Translations under genes and position numbers: made by a program
The notes under the pieces: model-generated
Told to the model about the DNA's origin: nothing
Database searches by the model: none
The model's input: the letters and a program-made list of their open reading frames with translations, nothing else
Part shown: positions 35,210 through 44,854 of the stretch, piece after piece
Layout: each line of letters opens with the position of its first letter
Position numbering within the stretch: the stretch's first letter is position 1
From: an uncultured Rhodospirillaceae bacterium
Lineage (GTDB): Bacteria > Pseudomonadota > Alphaproteobacteria > Rhodospirillales > Rhodospirillaceae
NCBI GenBank assembly: GCA_943787205.1
Contig: CALSLN010000001.1
Location: 1 to 64,000, forward strand
Direction: 5' to 3'
Length of the DNA: 64,000 nucleotides

Positions 35210-36189
35210 GTGACGCATTCCTCCAAGTTCGTGACCTGAAAGTCCACTTTCCGATCAGAACAGGCGGCATATTGATTGGTGAATACACCCCCCTTAAGGC
35301 TGTTGACGGTGTTAGCTTTGACCTCAACCCTGGCGAAACCCTTGGGGTGGTTGGGGAATCAGGGTGCGGGAAGTCGACGCTTGGCCGTGCGGTGTTGCAG
35401 TTGATTGGTGCGACTGACGGTGTGGTGTCTTGGCTCGGAACTGATCTCACCTCACTGAATAAAAAAGAACTGATTGCCGCGCGAGAGAATCTCCAAATTG
35501 TATTTCAGGATCCGCTGGCAAGCCTCGATCCTCGTATGACGGCAGGTGATATTATCGCCGAGCCGTTGCGCAATTATCGCCCAACTCTGTCTAAGGCCGA
35601 GCGACGCAAGATGGTTGAAGACATGATGGAGCGGGTCGGGCTGCTGCCGCGCATGATTAACCGATACCCCCATGAGTTTTCTGGTGGCCAATGTCAGCGT
35701 ATTGGAATTGCTCGCGCAATGATCCTGCGCCCAAAGCTCGTTATCTGTGATGAGCCCGTGTCCGCGCTTGATGTTTCCATTCAGGCGCAGGTCGTCAATC
35801 TCCTGATGGATCTTCAGCGCGATTTTGGGTTGGCACTGCTTTTCATCAGCCACGACCTCGCGATTGTGCGCCACATTAGCCATCGTGTTTTGGTTCTCTA
35901 TCTTGGCAAGGTGATGGAGTTGGCAGATAAGGCGGCGCTATATGCGACTCCGCGCCATCCCTACACACAAGCGCTCTTATCCGCTGTCCCAATTCCCGAC
36001 CCGACTAAAGAACGCAATAAAGATCGTATTTTGCTGACGGGTGATCTCCCGTCCCCCTTAAATCCACCGACCGGGTGCGTGTTTCGCACCCGCTGCGGAA
36101 AAGCGACTGAGCTGTGTGCTAGCCAAACTCCAGAACTAGAACGTGCCGGAGATGGGCAGGACGTTGCCTGTCACCATTGGAAAGACTGA
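35206..36189 (+). CDS. ABC transporter ATP-binding protein, OppF type
   Basis: 327 aa from ATG 35206 (ATGA overlap with OppD). Walker A GVVGESGCGKSTLGR, Q-loop IVFQDPLASLDPRMTAGDI, signature FSGGQCQRIGIARAM, Walker B KLVICDEPVSALD, H-loop LLFISHDLAIVRHISH, then the C-terminal domain with PPTGCVFRTRCGKATELCASQTPEL containing cysteines as in OppD. Forms the ATPase heterodimer with OppD. Confidence 0.93.
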   Translation: MSDAFLQVRDLKVHFPIRTGGILIGEYTPLKAVDGVSFDLNPGETLGVVGESGCGKSTLGRAVLQLIGATDGVVSWLGTDLTSLNKKELIAARENLQIVFQDPLASLDPRMTAGDIIAEPLRNYRPTLSKAERRKMVEDMMERVGLLPRMINRYPHEFSGGQCQRIGIARAMILRPKLVICDEPVSALDVSIQAQVVNLLMDLQRDFGLALLFISHDLAIVRHISHRVLVLYLGKVMELADKAALYATPRHPYTQALLSAVPIPDPTKERNKDRILLTGDLPSPLNPPTGCVFRTRCGKATELCASQTPELERAGDGQDVACHHWKD

Positions 36190-36212
36190 GTTAAATTTTC
36201 GTAGAGTGTTAA

Positions 36213-36551
36213 ATGTCTGAAATCGAAGAGTCTTATTACCGCCTCCACGTATTCTGCTGCACGAATGCCCGTCCAGAATCCCACCCCCGGGGCTCATGCG
36301 CTCGTAGTAATTCTGTCGCACTGCGCGACTATATGAAGAAACAGGCGAAGACCATGGAAATTGGCCGTGTTCGCGTGAATGCTTCAGGATGCCTAGATCG
36401 TTGCGAAGTTGGCCCCGCGATGGTGGTCTATCCTGATGGTATTTGGTATCGCTACGAGACCGAAGCGGATGTTGACGAGATACTCGAAAGTCACATCAAG
36501 AATGGCGTCATTGTTGAGCGTCTTCGTTTACAAACAGAAGACGGCCCATAG
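36213..36551 (+). CDS. Thioredoxin-like [2Fe-2S] ferredoxin
   Basis: 112 aa. It has the family core HVFCCTNARPESHPRGSCARS and VRVNASGCLDRCEVGPAMVVYPDGIWYRY; the cysteines of the CTN, GSC, GCLD and RCE segments form the 2Fe-2S site. Related proteins are small electron carriers, also found as the NuoE domain. It follows the OppF gene by 23 bases and is convergent with the NTF2-like genes, so it may serve an oxidoreductase in the same catabolic route (inference). The extra Cys before CTN (HVFCC) is unusual. Confidence 0.88.
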   Translation: MSEIEESYYRLHVFCCTNARPESHPRGSCARSNSVALRDYMKKQAKTMEIGRVRVNASGCLDRCEVGPAMVVYPDGIWYRYETEADVDEILESHIKNGVIVERLRLQTEDGP

Positions 36552-36557
36552 CCGATA

Positions 36558-37037
36558 TTACGGCGCGTTATCAGGAAACAGATCACTGGCTTTCTGAGAG
36601 TAGGCTTCACGAGCCATAGCCATCAGGTCGATTGGCCCTTCCATAAGATGGAAGAGGCGCCAGCCCTCGGGTTTCTTACGCAGCAAGGCAGTAACTCGGA
36701 CATCTGCTGAAATTGGTTTTCTCGGCGCATCTTTTGGTCCCGCCAAGGTGGCGATCCACCGCATGTCGTAAGTTGCGAGTGCAATCCCATCTTCGATTTC
36801 TCGCGCATGGTGATTTGCTGTCTGACTCTTGAGTGATTCCATAATCACGCGGGACTTTGACCAATAGGCATTAATTGCATCCCAGCCAATCAGCGGTGCA
36901 TGGGCTTCTTCTGGCATTAGTAACGGGGTCGAATCATCCGCATCCCACATGGCCTTCTTGCCTGCGAAGTCCATCCCTTCGGAGTAGGAGACGTACTGAC
37001 GGATTAGCGTCGCTATGTCTTCTGTCAGAGTGCTCAT
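36558..37037 (-). CDS. NTF2/SnoaL-like protein (tandem copy 2)
   Basis: 159 aa. The pattern YSEGMDFAGKKAMWDADDSTPLLMPEEAHAPLIGWDAINAYWS followed by strands with RVTALLRKKPEGWRLFHLMEGP is NTF2-like. It is a paralogue of the upstream gene: both have DxDD, an E-x-H-x-PLIG turn, and a WRLFH segment near the C-terminus. Function as enzyme or binding protein is unknown. It overlaps the upstream gene by four bases and forms an operon with it and the solute-binding protein. Confidence 0.78.
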   Translation of the reverse strand: MSTLTEDIATLIRQYVSYSEGMDFAGKKAMWDADDSTPLLMPEEAHAPLIGWDAINAYWSKSRVIMESLKSQTANHHAREIEDGIALATYDMRWIATLAGPKDAPRKPISADVRVTALLRKKPEGWRLFHLMEGPIDLMAMAREAYSQKASDLFPDNAP

Positions 37038-37510
37038 GATGACTGAGCCCGCGTGGGCATGGCGTCTAACCCTTGGGCTGCGACGGATTCGTAGAAGGAT
37101 TGAAGCTCAAGTAACGGTGCAAGTGGCGCTTCTGCATAATGAAAGAGTCGCCAGTGCCCCTTGTTCTTATGGCAGAGGGCAGTCACTCGACAGGTTCCGC
37201 CAATTGGCCCTCGTTGGTCGCGGGCCATCCAGGCCAGGGTGTAGAAGGCGAGCCCGATTTTATCAGACAAGAGTTTACAGATAGGTGTCTCGACACGATG
37301 CTGAACTTGGTCAAACCCAGTACACACCAAGTTTACGTAATCGGATACTGCGGTCAGGCCGATAAGCGGGTCATGGCGCTCGGCTGGCAAATATGTCGCT
37401 TCGACGTCATCACCATCCCATAAGTTCAGGATCGTGTCGGCATCTCGATTTGACCAAGCTTTCGCCCATTCTGATAGGAGGGCTTCAATAGACTCAGAGC
37501 CGTGGGTCAC
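37034..37510 (-). CDS. NTF2/SnoaL-like protein (tandem copy 1)
   Basis: 158 aa. WAKAWSNRDADTILNLWDGDDVEATYLPAERHDPLIGLTAVSDYV and CHKNKGHWRLFHYAEAPLAPL are shared in pattern with the next gene. The start overlaps the solute-binding-protein stop by four bases. The close operon suggests these two proteins process or bind the transporter's ligand (inference). Confidence 0.78.
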   Translation of the reverse strand: MTHGSESIEALLSEWAKAWSNRDADTILNLWDGDDVEATYLPAERHDPLIGLTAVSDYVNLVCTGFDQVQHRVETPICKLLSDKIGLAFYTLAWMARDQRGPIGGTCRVTALCHKNKGHWRLFHYAEAPLAPLLELQSFYESVAAQGLDAMPTRAQSS

Positions 37511-39078
37511 GGAACAAGGTCAATTTCGTCGTAGTTTAGCACCGTGTGGTCTTGACGAAAATTACGGACATGCGGACCTAGCGCTTTGAACATGATGACT
37601 TCGTGCATCCAGATGGCTGGGGCATCGTCGTTATACATCGCCATAATCTCTTCTGTGAGTTCGCGCCGCTTATCGAGATCCGCGATCGCAAAAGCCGCCC
37701 TTACTTTATCCGTCAGCTCTTCGTTGCAATACCAAGGTATACGTTGAATGCAGGAATGAAGTCGCGCGGGGCGAAGCGAATCAACTGTACGCTCTGCTGA
37801 ATAGTTCATGCCAAAGGCTTCACCGCGCCATTCACCCTCTTGAATTCCTCTAATGAGCTGTTGGACGGGCATGGTGCGTAGCGTCATCACCACGCCGACC
37901 TCTAGCAGATCTGCAGCCACTTGCTGATACGCCGGTGCAAGCGAGGCGCCACCGCCGATTGTCACTTGCGCTGTAAATGGAAAGCCGTCTGGATACCCAG
38001 CTTCCGCTAAGAGCGCGCGTGCCCGTTCAGGGTCGTAGGGATAGGCTTTAATTGAGTCGTTATACCCAAACCCTGCTTGCGTTGATGGTTGGCTAGCTGC
38101 TTTGGTTAGCCCCCCAAACAGAGCTTCAATATAGGCGTCTTTATTGACGGCATAGTTCAGGGCCTGCCGAACGCGCTTATCTTGGATGGGGTGGTCTTCA
38201 GGTGTTTTTGTTAAGATGAAGCTGATTCCGAGAACGCTTATCGTCGTCCCGACATCACCGCGCGCGCCAACTGATTCGATGGATAGAATATTGTCTCGAC
38301 TCATTGCCACACCGATATCGATGCGATCGGATAAGATGGCTTGTACGCGTGATGACGTATCGGGAAGTGCAAAAAGGTGAAGGGCGTCGACCTTTGGTGG
38401 CCGCCAGCCTTCACGATGAGCTTCTAGTGTTGCTTTTGCTTCTTCCCATTTAACCAGCTTGAACGGGCCGGTACCGATTGGCTCTAGTGCAAAGCCTTCT
38501 CGCCCTAGCCGTTGCCATTGGCCAGGCTCGACAATCATAAGCGCTTCTGTAAGCGCAGGCAGGAGTGGCGCCGGTATATTTGTGCGAATGAGAACTGTGT
38601 GATCATCGATTACCTCAGCGCTTTCGACTGCAGCAAGGTCACGGGCAATCGGCTCAACTCTTGCCTCAGGGCTTCTTAAGTATTCGATCGCAAAGACTAC
38701 GGCATCGGCCGTGAACGGCACGCCATTGTGGAATACAACATCATCACGCAGGTTGAACTTCCATGTAAGGTCGTCAATGTTTTCCCAAGATGTGGCTAGG
38801 CGCGGTTCCACATCACCCTCTTCGGTAACAAAGGTTAGGCCTTCAAACATGGCTCTGTAGGTGTAGATCGTTGGCACGCCTGTACCGCGATACGGGTTGC
38901 CGAGCGCCGGCGGTAGACTCACAACACCTACGCGCAGCGTTTTTGACTCGGTTGATGGTGCGACGGATGTGGTATTGGCGGGGTCGAGTTCGGGCGCTTG
39001 TTTTTCAGATCCAAAAATCAATAGGCCGCCGAAAACGAGTCCTGCGCAAATGACTACAAGTGTAATAATTCGGGTCAA
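37507..39078 (-). CDS. ABC transporter substrate-binding protein, family 5
   Basis: 523 aa. Residues 1-24 form a signal peptide or anchor (MTRIITLVVICAGLVFGGLLIF). Then TLRVGVVSLPPALGNPYRGTGVPTIYTYRAMFEGLTFVTEEGDVEPRLATSWENIDDLTWKFNLRDDVVFHNG, the classical family-5 core, and DKRVRQALNYAVNKDAYIEALFGG plus DPERARALLAEAGYPDGFPF in the later part. No permease follows in its own operon; it may share the Opp-type permease encoded 1.3 kb away on the other strand. It leads the operon with the two NTF2-like genes. Confidence 0.9.
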   Translation of the reverse strand: MTRIITLVVICAGLVFGGLLIFGSEKQAPELDPANTTSVAPSTESKTLRVGVVSLPPALGNPYRGTGVPTIYTYRAMFEGLTFVTEEGDVEPRLATSWENIDDLTWKFNLRDDVVFHNGVPFTADAVVFAIEYLRSPEARVEPIARDLAAVESAEVIDDHTVLIRTNIPAPLLPALTEALMIVEPGQWQRLGREGFALEPIGTGPFKLVKWEEAKATLEAHREGWRPPKVDALHLFALPDTSSRVQAILSDRIDIGVAMSRDNILSIESVGARGDVGTTISVLGISFILTKTPEDHPIQDKRVRQALNYAVNKDAYIEALFGGLTKAASQPSTQAGFGYNDSIKAYPYDPERARALLAEAGYPDGFPFTAQVTIGGGASLAPAYQQVAADLLEVGVVMTLRTMPVQQLIRGIQEGEWRGEAFGMNYSAERTVDSLRPARLHSCIQRIPWYCNEELTDKVRAAFAIADLDKRRELTEEIMAMYNDDAPAIWMHEVIMFKALGPHVRNFRQDHTVLNYDEIDLVP

Positions 39079-39159
39079 CGCGATGAGCCTTTTTATAGGG
39101 AGCTATGGCTTTCAGAGTAGCTGGTGTTGCCACAAAAAGGGCAGACTTTTTATGTGCTG

Positions 39160-41550
39160 CTACAACACAGATGCTGCACCGCGCAATTCGGCAATTAAGG
39201 TTGAGCAATGGGGAAGTTGGGCACCTTCTGTTTCTAAAATGGCCAAGAAAGCCCGCGCCTTAACTTTTTGAACGTCTATATTTTCGCCAGCGCCTTCTAG
39301 GCGTGCGGCATCAACAACAATATCAATAAGGCGTTCTGCGGCATGCAATCGTCCCCATAGGTAATCGTTTTCACGGTAGGCGCGACTAAAGAACGCGCCA
39401 AAATGATTGAAATGTTGCCCTTTGAGGCATGCGGCTGTTCCCCCTGGCCGCAGAAATTGGGCGTCATCTGGGCTGACCCTGTCTACTCTAATTTCGTTAA
39501 ACTCATCTAAGTCACGCCAATTTGTCACCGAAAATGTCAGCACATCCCATGCTGCGAAGCCAATGTAGGCTTGAAGAACTTCTAGTCGCACGACGGGCGG
39601 CATGTCTTTTGTGAGTGTGGCTAATATAGCTTCGGCATGCTCGGCGTGTGATTCAAAATCCAGGGATTCTCCGAGCACCGCAATGGCCTGATCGACGGTT
39701 TCAAAAATTGTCTCACTGCCTTTTTCGTGTTCTGCATGCACTCCATTTATCAGCGCTTTGATTTTGTCGACGACAGCGGTGGGAATTGAATTCTGTGTCT
39801 GATTAAGTGGCGCCATTAAATCGAGCGCGTCATAGAGACCAGCCTTAAGACAATCCAGATCGCTGGTATTCACAGTCTGAAGTTCGTCCCTATCAAGTCG
39901 TGGGTAAAGTTGATTCACCGCGCGTATAGCGAAGCGAAGCCTTCTTTGTCTGTACCCCGCATCGAAATTGAGCAAAAAGCGGATCCACTTAGGACTGTCG
40001 CCGTTCACGGGGTCAGCGTTTAGTGTTGCAGAGTTTGAGCCGATGCCAGACGCATTTGCCCAATCGTTTATGAGAGATTTAATCTGCTCCCTTTTCGGTC
40101 TTGATACATGGTGACCACATAAAGAGCTTACAAGATTCGCAACGTCGTCAATCACGCTGGCAAGTTTTAGCCGTAGATACCCTTCGTATGCGAAGCCGGT
40201 TTCTGCGCGGGCTTTTGCATTAGCGGCTAGACGCAAACGGCTGATCGTTGCGCCATCGACTGGGCTACTAAGTGCGCTTCCGGCGACGGCATCAACAATG
40301 GCTTTAATATGTGGGCGAGACGCTTCAATAACGGTCTGTAGGCGCCGAACCTCTGTGTTGTAGGCGTTAACCCAGGATAGATCTTCATGGATCGGTTCGT
40401 TGCGGGGGATGTCTGACAAGGACCCCTTTAGTGTTCTGAAGAAACCGGGTGCAGCGTCTTGGCTATTGTCACGTGGGCCGCGTGGATGTGGGTCAATATA
40501 GAGAAGGCGGCGATCAACTTGACGGTAAGCCGGGCGACCAGCTATCGCACCTATAGCCTGAGCAAAAGGTTTGTTGACCAGTACGCTTCCGTCGACGAAC
40601 GCTGCATTTGCAGGGTTCAACCCGTTTGTTAAATAAGGGCGAAAGTTATCGTATAGGAAATCGACCCGCTTTTTCCAAACCACACCCTTACTCTGAATGA
40701 GTTGGTCGCATTCTCCCAACTGTGCCGGTGGAAACGCGCCTGGAAATGAAGAGGTTGCACGCGACGCAAAGGCCAGGGCCGGGATGTTGTCACGATCAAA
40801 ATCCGAACTTACTTTTCCGGCTGCTGATTGCTTGTAATGGAACCGGATGACCTGGCGGTGCTCACGCTCGATGACAGAGGGTGGGTCGTGAATGGGTGTC
40901 TCTTTTGTGAAGCCGAAAAAGTCCGTTACCGTAACGAAAAGGTCTAGCGGCAATCCGTTTGGAAGAAGAGATGGATTCTCGGGCTTCGGGTCACCCATGG
41001 CTGACATGCCGTTGAATAGAACGTGAGTCAGCTTTGATCCATCGAAGGGTGGCTTGAACCAACGTGACCGTAAGAAAATAGAGAGTTTCTTTTTGAACTC
41101 ACGGTCGCCAGAAAGAATTTTTCGGAACGTCCACATCAGTGCCCATATGAAGGGCCGGAAGAGGACCTTGTGCCAAGATTTTGCCTGCACCTCGTCAGAC
41201 ATCAGCTCCGTTACGTCCGTCTGAGTAAGCCAAAACGATCGCACCGGGTCTATGTCGAGATCGTGCGCTAATGCGCGGCCAAGAATGATGCCGTTGATCC
41301 CCCCGGCCGATGCGCCAGCGATGATGTCGACGACAACACGCAGGTCGAGGTCGGGTTCAAATGCGTTTAGTAATTCGGTGTAGGCATCTTCACTGTCGCG
41401 TACGTCGGCGCGCTGTCCTGGAGAACTGCTGCTCCGATCTCGAGACGCGCGGACTAATTTTAGGATCTCTTTGGTAACGCCATGCATATAAACGGCAAGT
41501 GAAACGCCGCCATAACACACCAATGCGAGCCTAAGCTCTTTCTCTTTCAC
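39160..41550 (-). CDS. Patatin-like phospholipase with DUF3376-type C-terminus
   Basis: 796 aa. The N-terminus LRLALVCYGGVSLAVYMHGVTKEIL matches the long patatin-related family. The nucleophile elbow is GASAGGINGIILGRAL (GxSxG) near 80 and the dyad Asp is in AAFVDGSVLVNKPFAQAIG near 315. CYGGVSLAVYMHG is the oxyanion-hole segment. The remaining 450 residues are helical and of unknown role. The protein would hydrolyse acyl lipids; it has no signal peptide. It is downstream of the RND pump genes but separated by a strong hairpin. Confidence 0.87.
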   Translation of the reverse strand: MKEKELRLALVCYGGVSLAVYMHGVTKEILKLVRASRDRSSSSPGQRADVRDSEDAYTELLNAFEPDLDLRVVVDIIAGASAGGINGIILGRALAHDLDIDPVRSFWLTQTDVTELMSDEVQAKSWHKVLFRPFIWALMWTFRKILSGDREFKKKLSIFLRSRWFKPPFDGSKLTHVLFNGMSAMGDPKPENPSLLPNGLPLDLFVTVTDFFGFTKETPIHDPPSVIEREHRQVIRFHYKQSAAGKVSSDFDRDNIPALAFASRATSSFPGAFPPAQLGECDQLIQSKGVVWKKRVDFLYDNFRPYLTNGLNPANAAFVDGSVLVNKPFAQAIGAIAGRPAYRQVDRRLLYIDPHPRGPRDNSQDAAPGFFRTLKGSLSDIPRNEPIHEDLSWVNAYNTEVRRLQTVIEASRPHIKAIVDAVAGSALSSPVDGATISRLRLAANAKARAETGFAYEGYLRLKLASVIDDVANLVSSLCGHHVSRPKREQIKSLINDWANASGIGSNSATLNADPVNGDSPKWIRFLLNFDAGYRQRRLRFAIRAVNQLYPRLDRDELQTVNTSDLDCLKAGLYDALDLMAPLNQTQNSIPTAVVDKIKALINGVHAEHEKGSETIFETVDQAIAVLGESLDFESHAEHAEAILATLTKDMPPVVRLEVLQAYIGFAAWDVLTFSVTNWRDLDEFNEIRVDRVSPDDAQFLRPGGTAACLKGQHFNHFGAFFSRAYRENDYLWGRLHAAERLIDIVVDAARLEGAGENIDVQKVKARAFLAILETEGAQLPHCSTLIAELRGAASVL

Positions 41551-41571
41551 TGAAATCGCACCCCTAAAAGC

Positions 41572-41606
41572 CTAAGGCCCAGCACATATTATATGCTGGG
41601 CCTTAG
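41572..41606 (-). terminator. Long hairpin between RND pump and patatin gene
   Basis: A perfect 13-base inverted repeat (CTAAGGCCCAGCA and its complement) with a 9-base AT-rich loop. On the minus strand it is followed by GCTTTTAG, a short T-run. It ends transcription of the RND operon 42 bases after its stop and 22 bases before the patatin start, so it may also act in the patatin 5' leader. Confidence 0.65.
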
Positions 41607-41647
41607 TTTACATGGAATTGAGGTTAGGTCTTAGTCAGAAGATCGCA

Positions 41648-44600
41648 TTACTCCGCAGGAGTGCCATCGCCAATGATATCGTCCGTGATATTTTCTCGAC
41701 CGGGGTGTTGTTTTTCCAGTTCGATCAAATCTGCTGCGACGGCGCCAGGTGATCGCGTGCCGCGGGTCAATAATTGGTAGAACACGGGGACGACCAACAG
41801 CGTAATAAAACTTGAGAAAGCAACGCCAGTAAAGATTACGACACCAATGGCCTCGCGTCCTTCGGCTCCAGCGCCGGAGGATAACATCAAAGGTACGGCA
41901 CCCATGCAGGTTGCAAGCGCTGTCATGACGATGGGGCGAAGCCGAATGGTTGCGGCCTCAACGAGAGCTTCTCGGAACTCGTAGCCAGCGTCGCGAAGCT
42001 GGTTGGCAAACTCGACAATAAGAATGCCGTTTTTCGCCGCCAAGCCAATCAAGACGATGAGCCCGATCTGGGAATAGATATTGAAACTGATCCCAAACAC
42101 CCACAGCCCTGCCAACGCGCCCACCACTGCGAGCGGCACTGTCATCATAATCACGAGGGGGTGGATGAAGCTCTCGAACTGCGCTGCAAGAACCAGGAAT
42201 ACAACGAGGAGGGACAGGGCGAAGAAGATGTACATCGCATTGCCTGATTCACGGTATTCCCGCGCTTGTCCATTCCAGCTGATGCGTGCGGCTTCAGGTA
42301 AGCGCTCCGCAGCCACTTGTTCCATCCATGCCATAGCCTCGCCCATCGTATATCCAGGGGCTGGCGTCGCCATGACTGTGATGGAGCGTAACCGGTCGTA
42401 GCGATTGCGTGTACCTGCGTCGGATATTTCTTCTACTGAAATCAAACTCGACAAGGGCACTAGTTCACCAGTGGTGTCAGACCGAACATGGATGTTGGTA
42501 ACGTCGGTTGGTGTGCGACGGTCTTCATCTCGACCTTGCAGGATCACGTCGTACTCTTCGCCGTTGTCGACAAATGTTGTGGCGCGTCGAGAGCCAAGCA
42601 TCACGGCTAGGGTTTGGCCGACTGTTCCGATGGAAACGCCAAGATCCGCCGCTCTGTTTTGATCTATCCGGATGCGCATCTGGGGACGCGTTTCGTTATA
42701 GTTTGAGCGTGTACCGAAGAGTCGGGGATTTTCGGACATCGCTTCCATCATGGTGTCGCGCCAGACGACCAGTTCTTCATACGTGCTACCGCCGAGAACC
42801 ATACCTAAGCCACCGCCCATACGGCCTTGGCCGAAACTTGGTGCAGGGCTGGGGATGATTTGGGCGCCTGGGATGTCTCGCAGAAGTGGTCCGAGCTCGC
42901 GTAAAATTTCATGCACGCTCTTGTCGCGCTTCTCCCAGGGCTCCAACCGAATAATCACATTTCCCATGTTGGTTGCTTGGCCACTGACGCCTGCACCCAT
43001 CGGCATAATCTGAAGAACACGGGCGGCAATACCGGGCTCCACATATTCTTTGAGAATGCGGCGGGTTACTTCCTGGCCTTGGCGATCGGTGTATTCCAGT
43101 GATGCCCCTTCCGGCGCACGGATCATAATATTCACGCTGCCCCGATCTTCAGGCGGTGTGAATTCTTGAGGTAAAACAAGGAAAATGCCGACAGAACTGG
43201 CAACGATAGCGAAAAACACTGCAAGGACAGCATATGGCTTATCTAGCCCTATGTTCAGGGTCCGCGCATAAAACACTTTCATCCACTCGAACGCTTTCAT
43301 TGAGCTGCGTGCGACCAATGTTTCGTCGAGTTTATTTTCTAAAATTTTCGAGCACATCATCGGCGTGAGCGTCAGCGCGACAAACATGGAACATGCGACG
43401 GCCGCTGCCATAGTTACGGCGAACTCGGTGAAAAGTCGGCCGACGACGCCTTCAGTCAGTGTGATGGGCACAAAAACAGCGATCAGAACCAATGTTGTTG
43501 CAACGATGGCAACGCCCACTTGTCGTGCGCCACGATAGGCGGCCAACAACGGTGGCTCCCCTCGCTTGATCCTGCGGTGAATATTTTCGAGCATAATAAT
43601 CGCGTCATCGACAACGAGCCCGATGGCAAGAACAAGCGCGAGTAGGGTTAGGATATTAAGAGAGTAGCCCAGCGGCCACAGCACGATGAAGGTCGCGGTC
43701 AATGAGATTGGCACCGTAACAGCGGGAATGATGACCGCGCGGATTGTGCCAAGAAACAGGTAGATCACCGCAATAACCAAAAGAGCTGCAATGCCCATGG
43801 CAAGTGCAACTTCACGAAGGGCAGCGCTGATGAAGACGGATGAGTCTTGGTTAACAACGAGAGACATACTGCTTGGCAGGGTGGGTTGCACTCGTTCGAT
43901 TTCATCTCTGAGGGCCTGCGCCACAGCCAGCGTGCTTGCGCCTGGGCGTTTTACAACGCCGATGCCAACGGAATTTTTCCCATCTGTGCGAAAGCTGGTT
44001 GCTGTATTCGCCGGGCCAATTTCAACTTTTGCAATTTCGCCAAGGCGTACAAGGTAATTGTTCTCTCCGCGTGCGATCACAAGACGCGCGAAGTCTTCAG
44101 GTGTGTTGAAAGACCGCGCCGTGCGGAGATTAAAGTCACGGTTCTCAGATTCAAGGAGCCCAGCGCCCAATTCCACATTTTCGCGCCGTAATGTGTTTTC
44201 TACGTCGGCGACAGTTAGTCCGCGTGCAGCCATAGCGCGCCGATCAAACCATACACGTAAAGATTTTTTCCGCTCGCCACCAATCCAAGCCGATGCAACG
44301 CCTTCAATTGAGGTGAAGCGATCAATCAAATAGCGACTGACGTAATCCGAAAGCTCAAGGCGATCCATTTTCGGGCTTGAAATGTTCAGCCACATAATGG
44401 GCTGCGCATCTTGGTCCGCTTTTCGAATAGTTGGTGGGTCTGCATCGTTGGGTAGTGAGCGCGTTGCCCGACTTAACACATCGCGCAAGTCGTTGGCGGC
44501 ACCATCAATGTCGCGTCCCAACTCAAATTCTACGGTTATCCAGCCCATGGCGTCGCGCGCCGATGAATTGATGGATTTGATGCCCTCGACGCCGCTGATC

Positions 44601-44809
44601 TGATCCTCGAGGACTTGAACAACTTTTGTTTCAACAATTGCTGCTGATGCTCCCGGGTATGTCACCATGATGCTAACAACAGGGCGTTCAATATCGGGCG
44701 CTTCTCTGATGGGAAGTTGAAACATGGCGACGATGCCAAACACAACAAGTAGGGTGCTGAGCACGGTCGCAACCACCGGGCGTTTGATCGAAAAATCAGA
44801 AAGCACCAT
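41648..44809 (-). CDS. RND multidrug efflux permease (AcrB/MexB-like)
   Basis: 1053 aa, full length. N-terminus FSIKRPVVATVLSTLLVVFGIVAMFQLPIREAPDIERP; twelve membrane segments in two halves with large periplasmic loops. The proton-relay aspartates are in LAIGLVVDDAIIMLENIHRRI near 405; SLTATFIVLWPLGYSLN and RLFTEFAVTMAAAVACSMFVALTLTPMMCS follow. FPIREAPDIERP-type N-terminal loop matches the HAE1/MMPL-like group used by many alphaproteobacteria for solvents and antibiotics. With the adaptor encoded upstream and an outer-membrane channel encoded elsewhere it exports hydrophobic compounds. Confidence 0.95.
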   Translation of the reverse strand: MVLSDFSIKRPVVATVLSTLLVVFGIVAMFQLPIREAPDIERPVVSIMVTYPGASAAIVETKVVQVLEDQISGVEGIKSINSSARDAMGWITVEFELGRDIDGAANDLRDVLSRATRSLPNDADPPTIRKADQDAQPIMWLNISSPKMDRLELSDYVSRYLIDRFTSIEGVASAWIGGERKKSLRVWFDRRAMAARGLTVADVENTLRRENVELGAGLLESENRDFNLRTARSFNTPEDFARLVIARGENNYLVRLGEIAKVEIGPANTATSFRTDGKNSVGIGVVKRPGASTLAVAQALRDEIERVQPTLPSSMSLVVNQDSSVFISAALREVALAMGIAALLVIAVIYLFLGTIRAVIIPAVTVPISLTATFIVLWPLGYSLNILTLLALVLAIGLVVDDAIIMLENIHRRIKRGEPPLLAAYRGARQVGVAIVATTLVLIAVFVPITLTEGVVGRLFTEFAVTMAAAVACSMFVALTLTPMMCSKILENKLDETLVARSSMKAFEWMKVFYARTLNIGLDKPYAVLAVFFAIVASSVGIFLVLPQEFTPPEDRGSVNIMIRAPEGASLEYTDRQGQEVTRRILKEYVEPGIAARVLQIMPMGAGVSGQATNMGNVIIRLEPWEKRDKSVHEILRELGPLLRDIPGAQIIPSPAPSFGQGRMGGGLGMVLGGSTYEELVVWRDTMMEAMSENPRLFGTRSNYNETRPQMRIRIDQNRAADLGVSIGTVGQTLAVMLGSRRATTFVDNGEEYDVILQGRDEDRRTPTDVTNIHVRSDTTGELVPLSSLISVEEISDAGTRNRYDRLRSITVMATPAPGYTMGEAMAWMEQVAAERLPEAARISWNGQAREYRESGNAMYIFFALSLLVVFLVLAAQFESFIHPLVIMMTVPLAVVGALAGLWVFGISFNIYSQIGLIVLIGLAAKNGILIVEFANQLRDAGYEFREALVEAATIRLRPIVMTALATCMGAVPLMLSSGAGAEGREAIGVVIFTGVAFSSFITLLVVPVFYQLLTRGTRSPGAVAADLIELEKQHPGRENITDDIIGDGTPAE

Positions 44810-44854
44810 GGCTAAGGTATCCTTGTCTCAAACGTTTGTACTGTGTGTTGCGTC

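Noticed and set aside
34235..36189. The OppD/OppF pair considered as a nickel transporter (NikDE)
   Set aside because: The binding proteins are general family-5 types and no nickel enzyme or regulator is adjacent; no evidence favours nickel.
39160..41550. Patatin-like gene considered as a CapV-type antiphage effector
   Set aside because: The CBASS cyclase and accessory genes are absent; the length and DUF3376-like tail fit the long patatin-related family instead.
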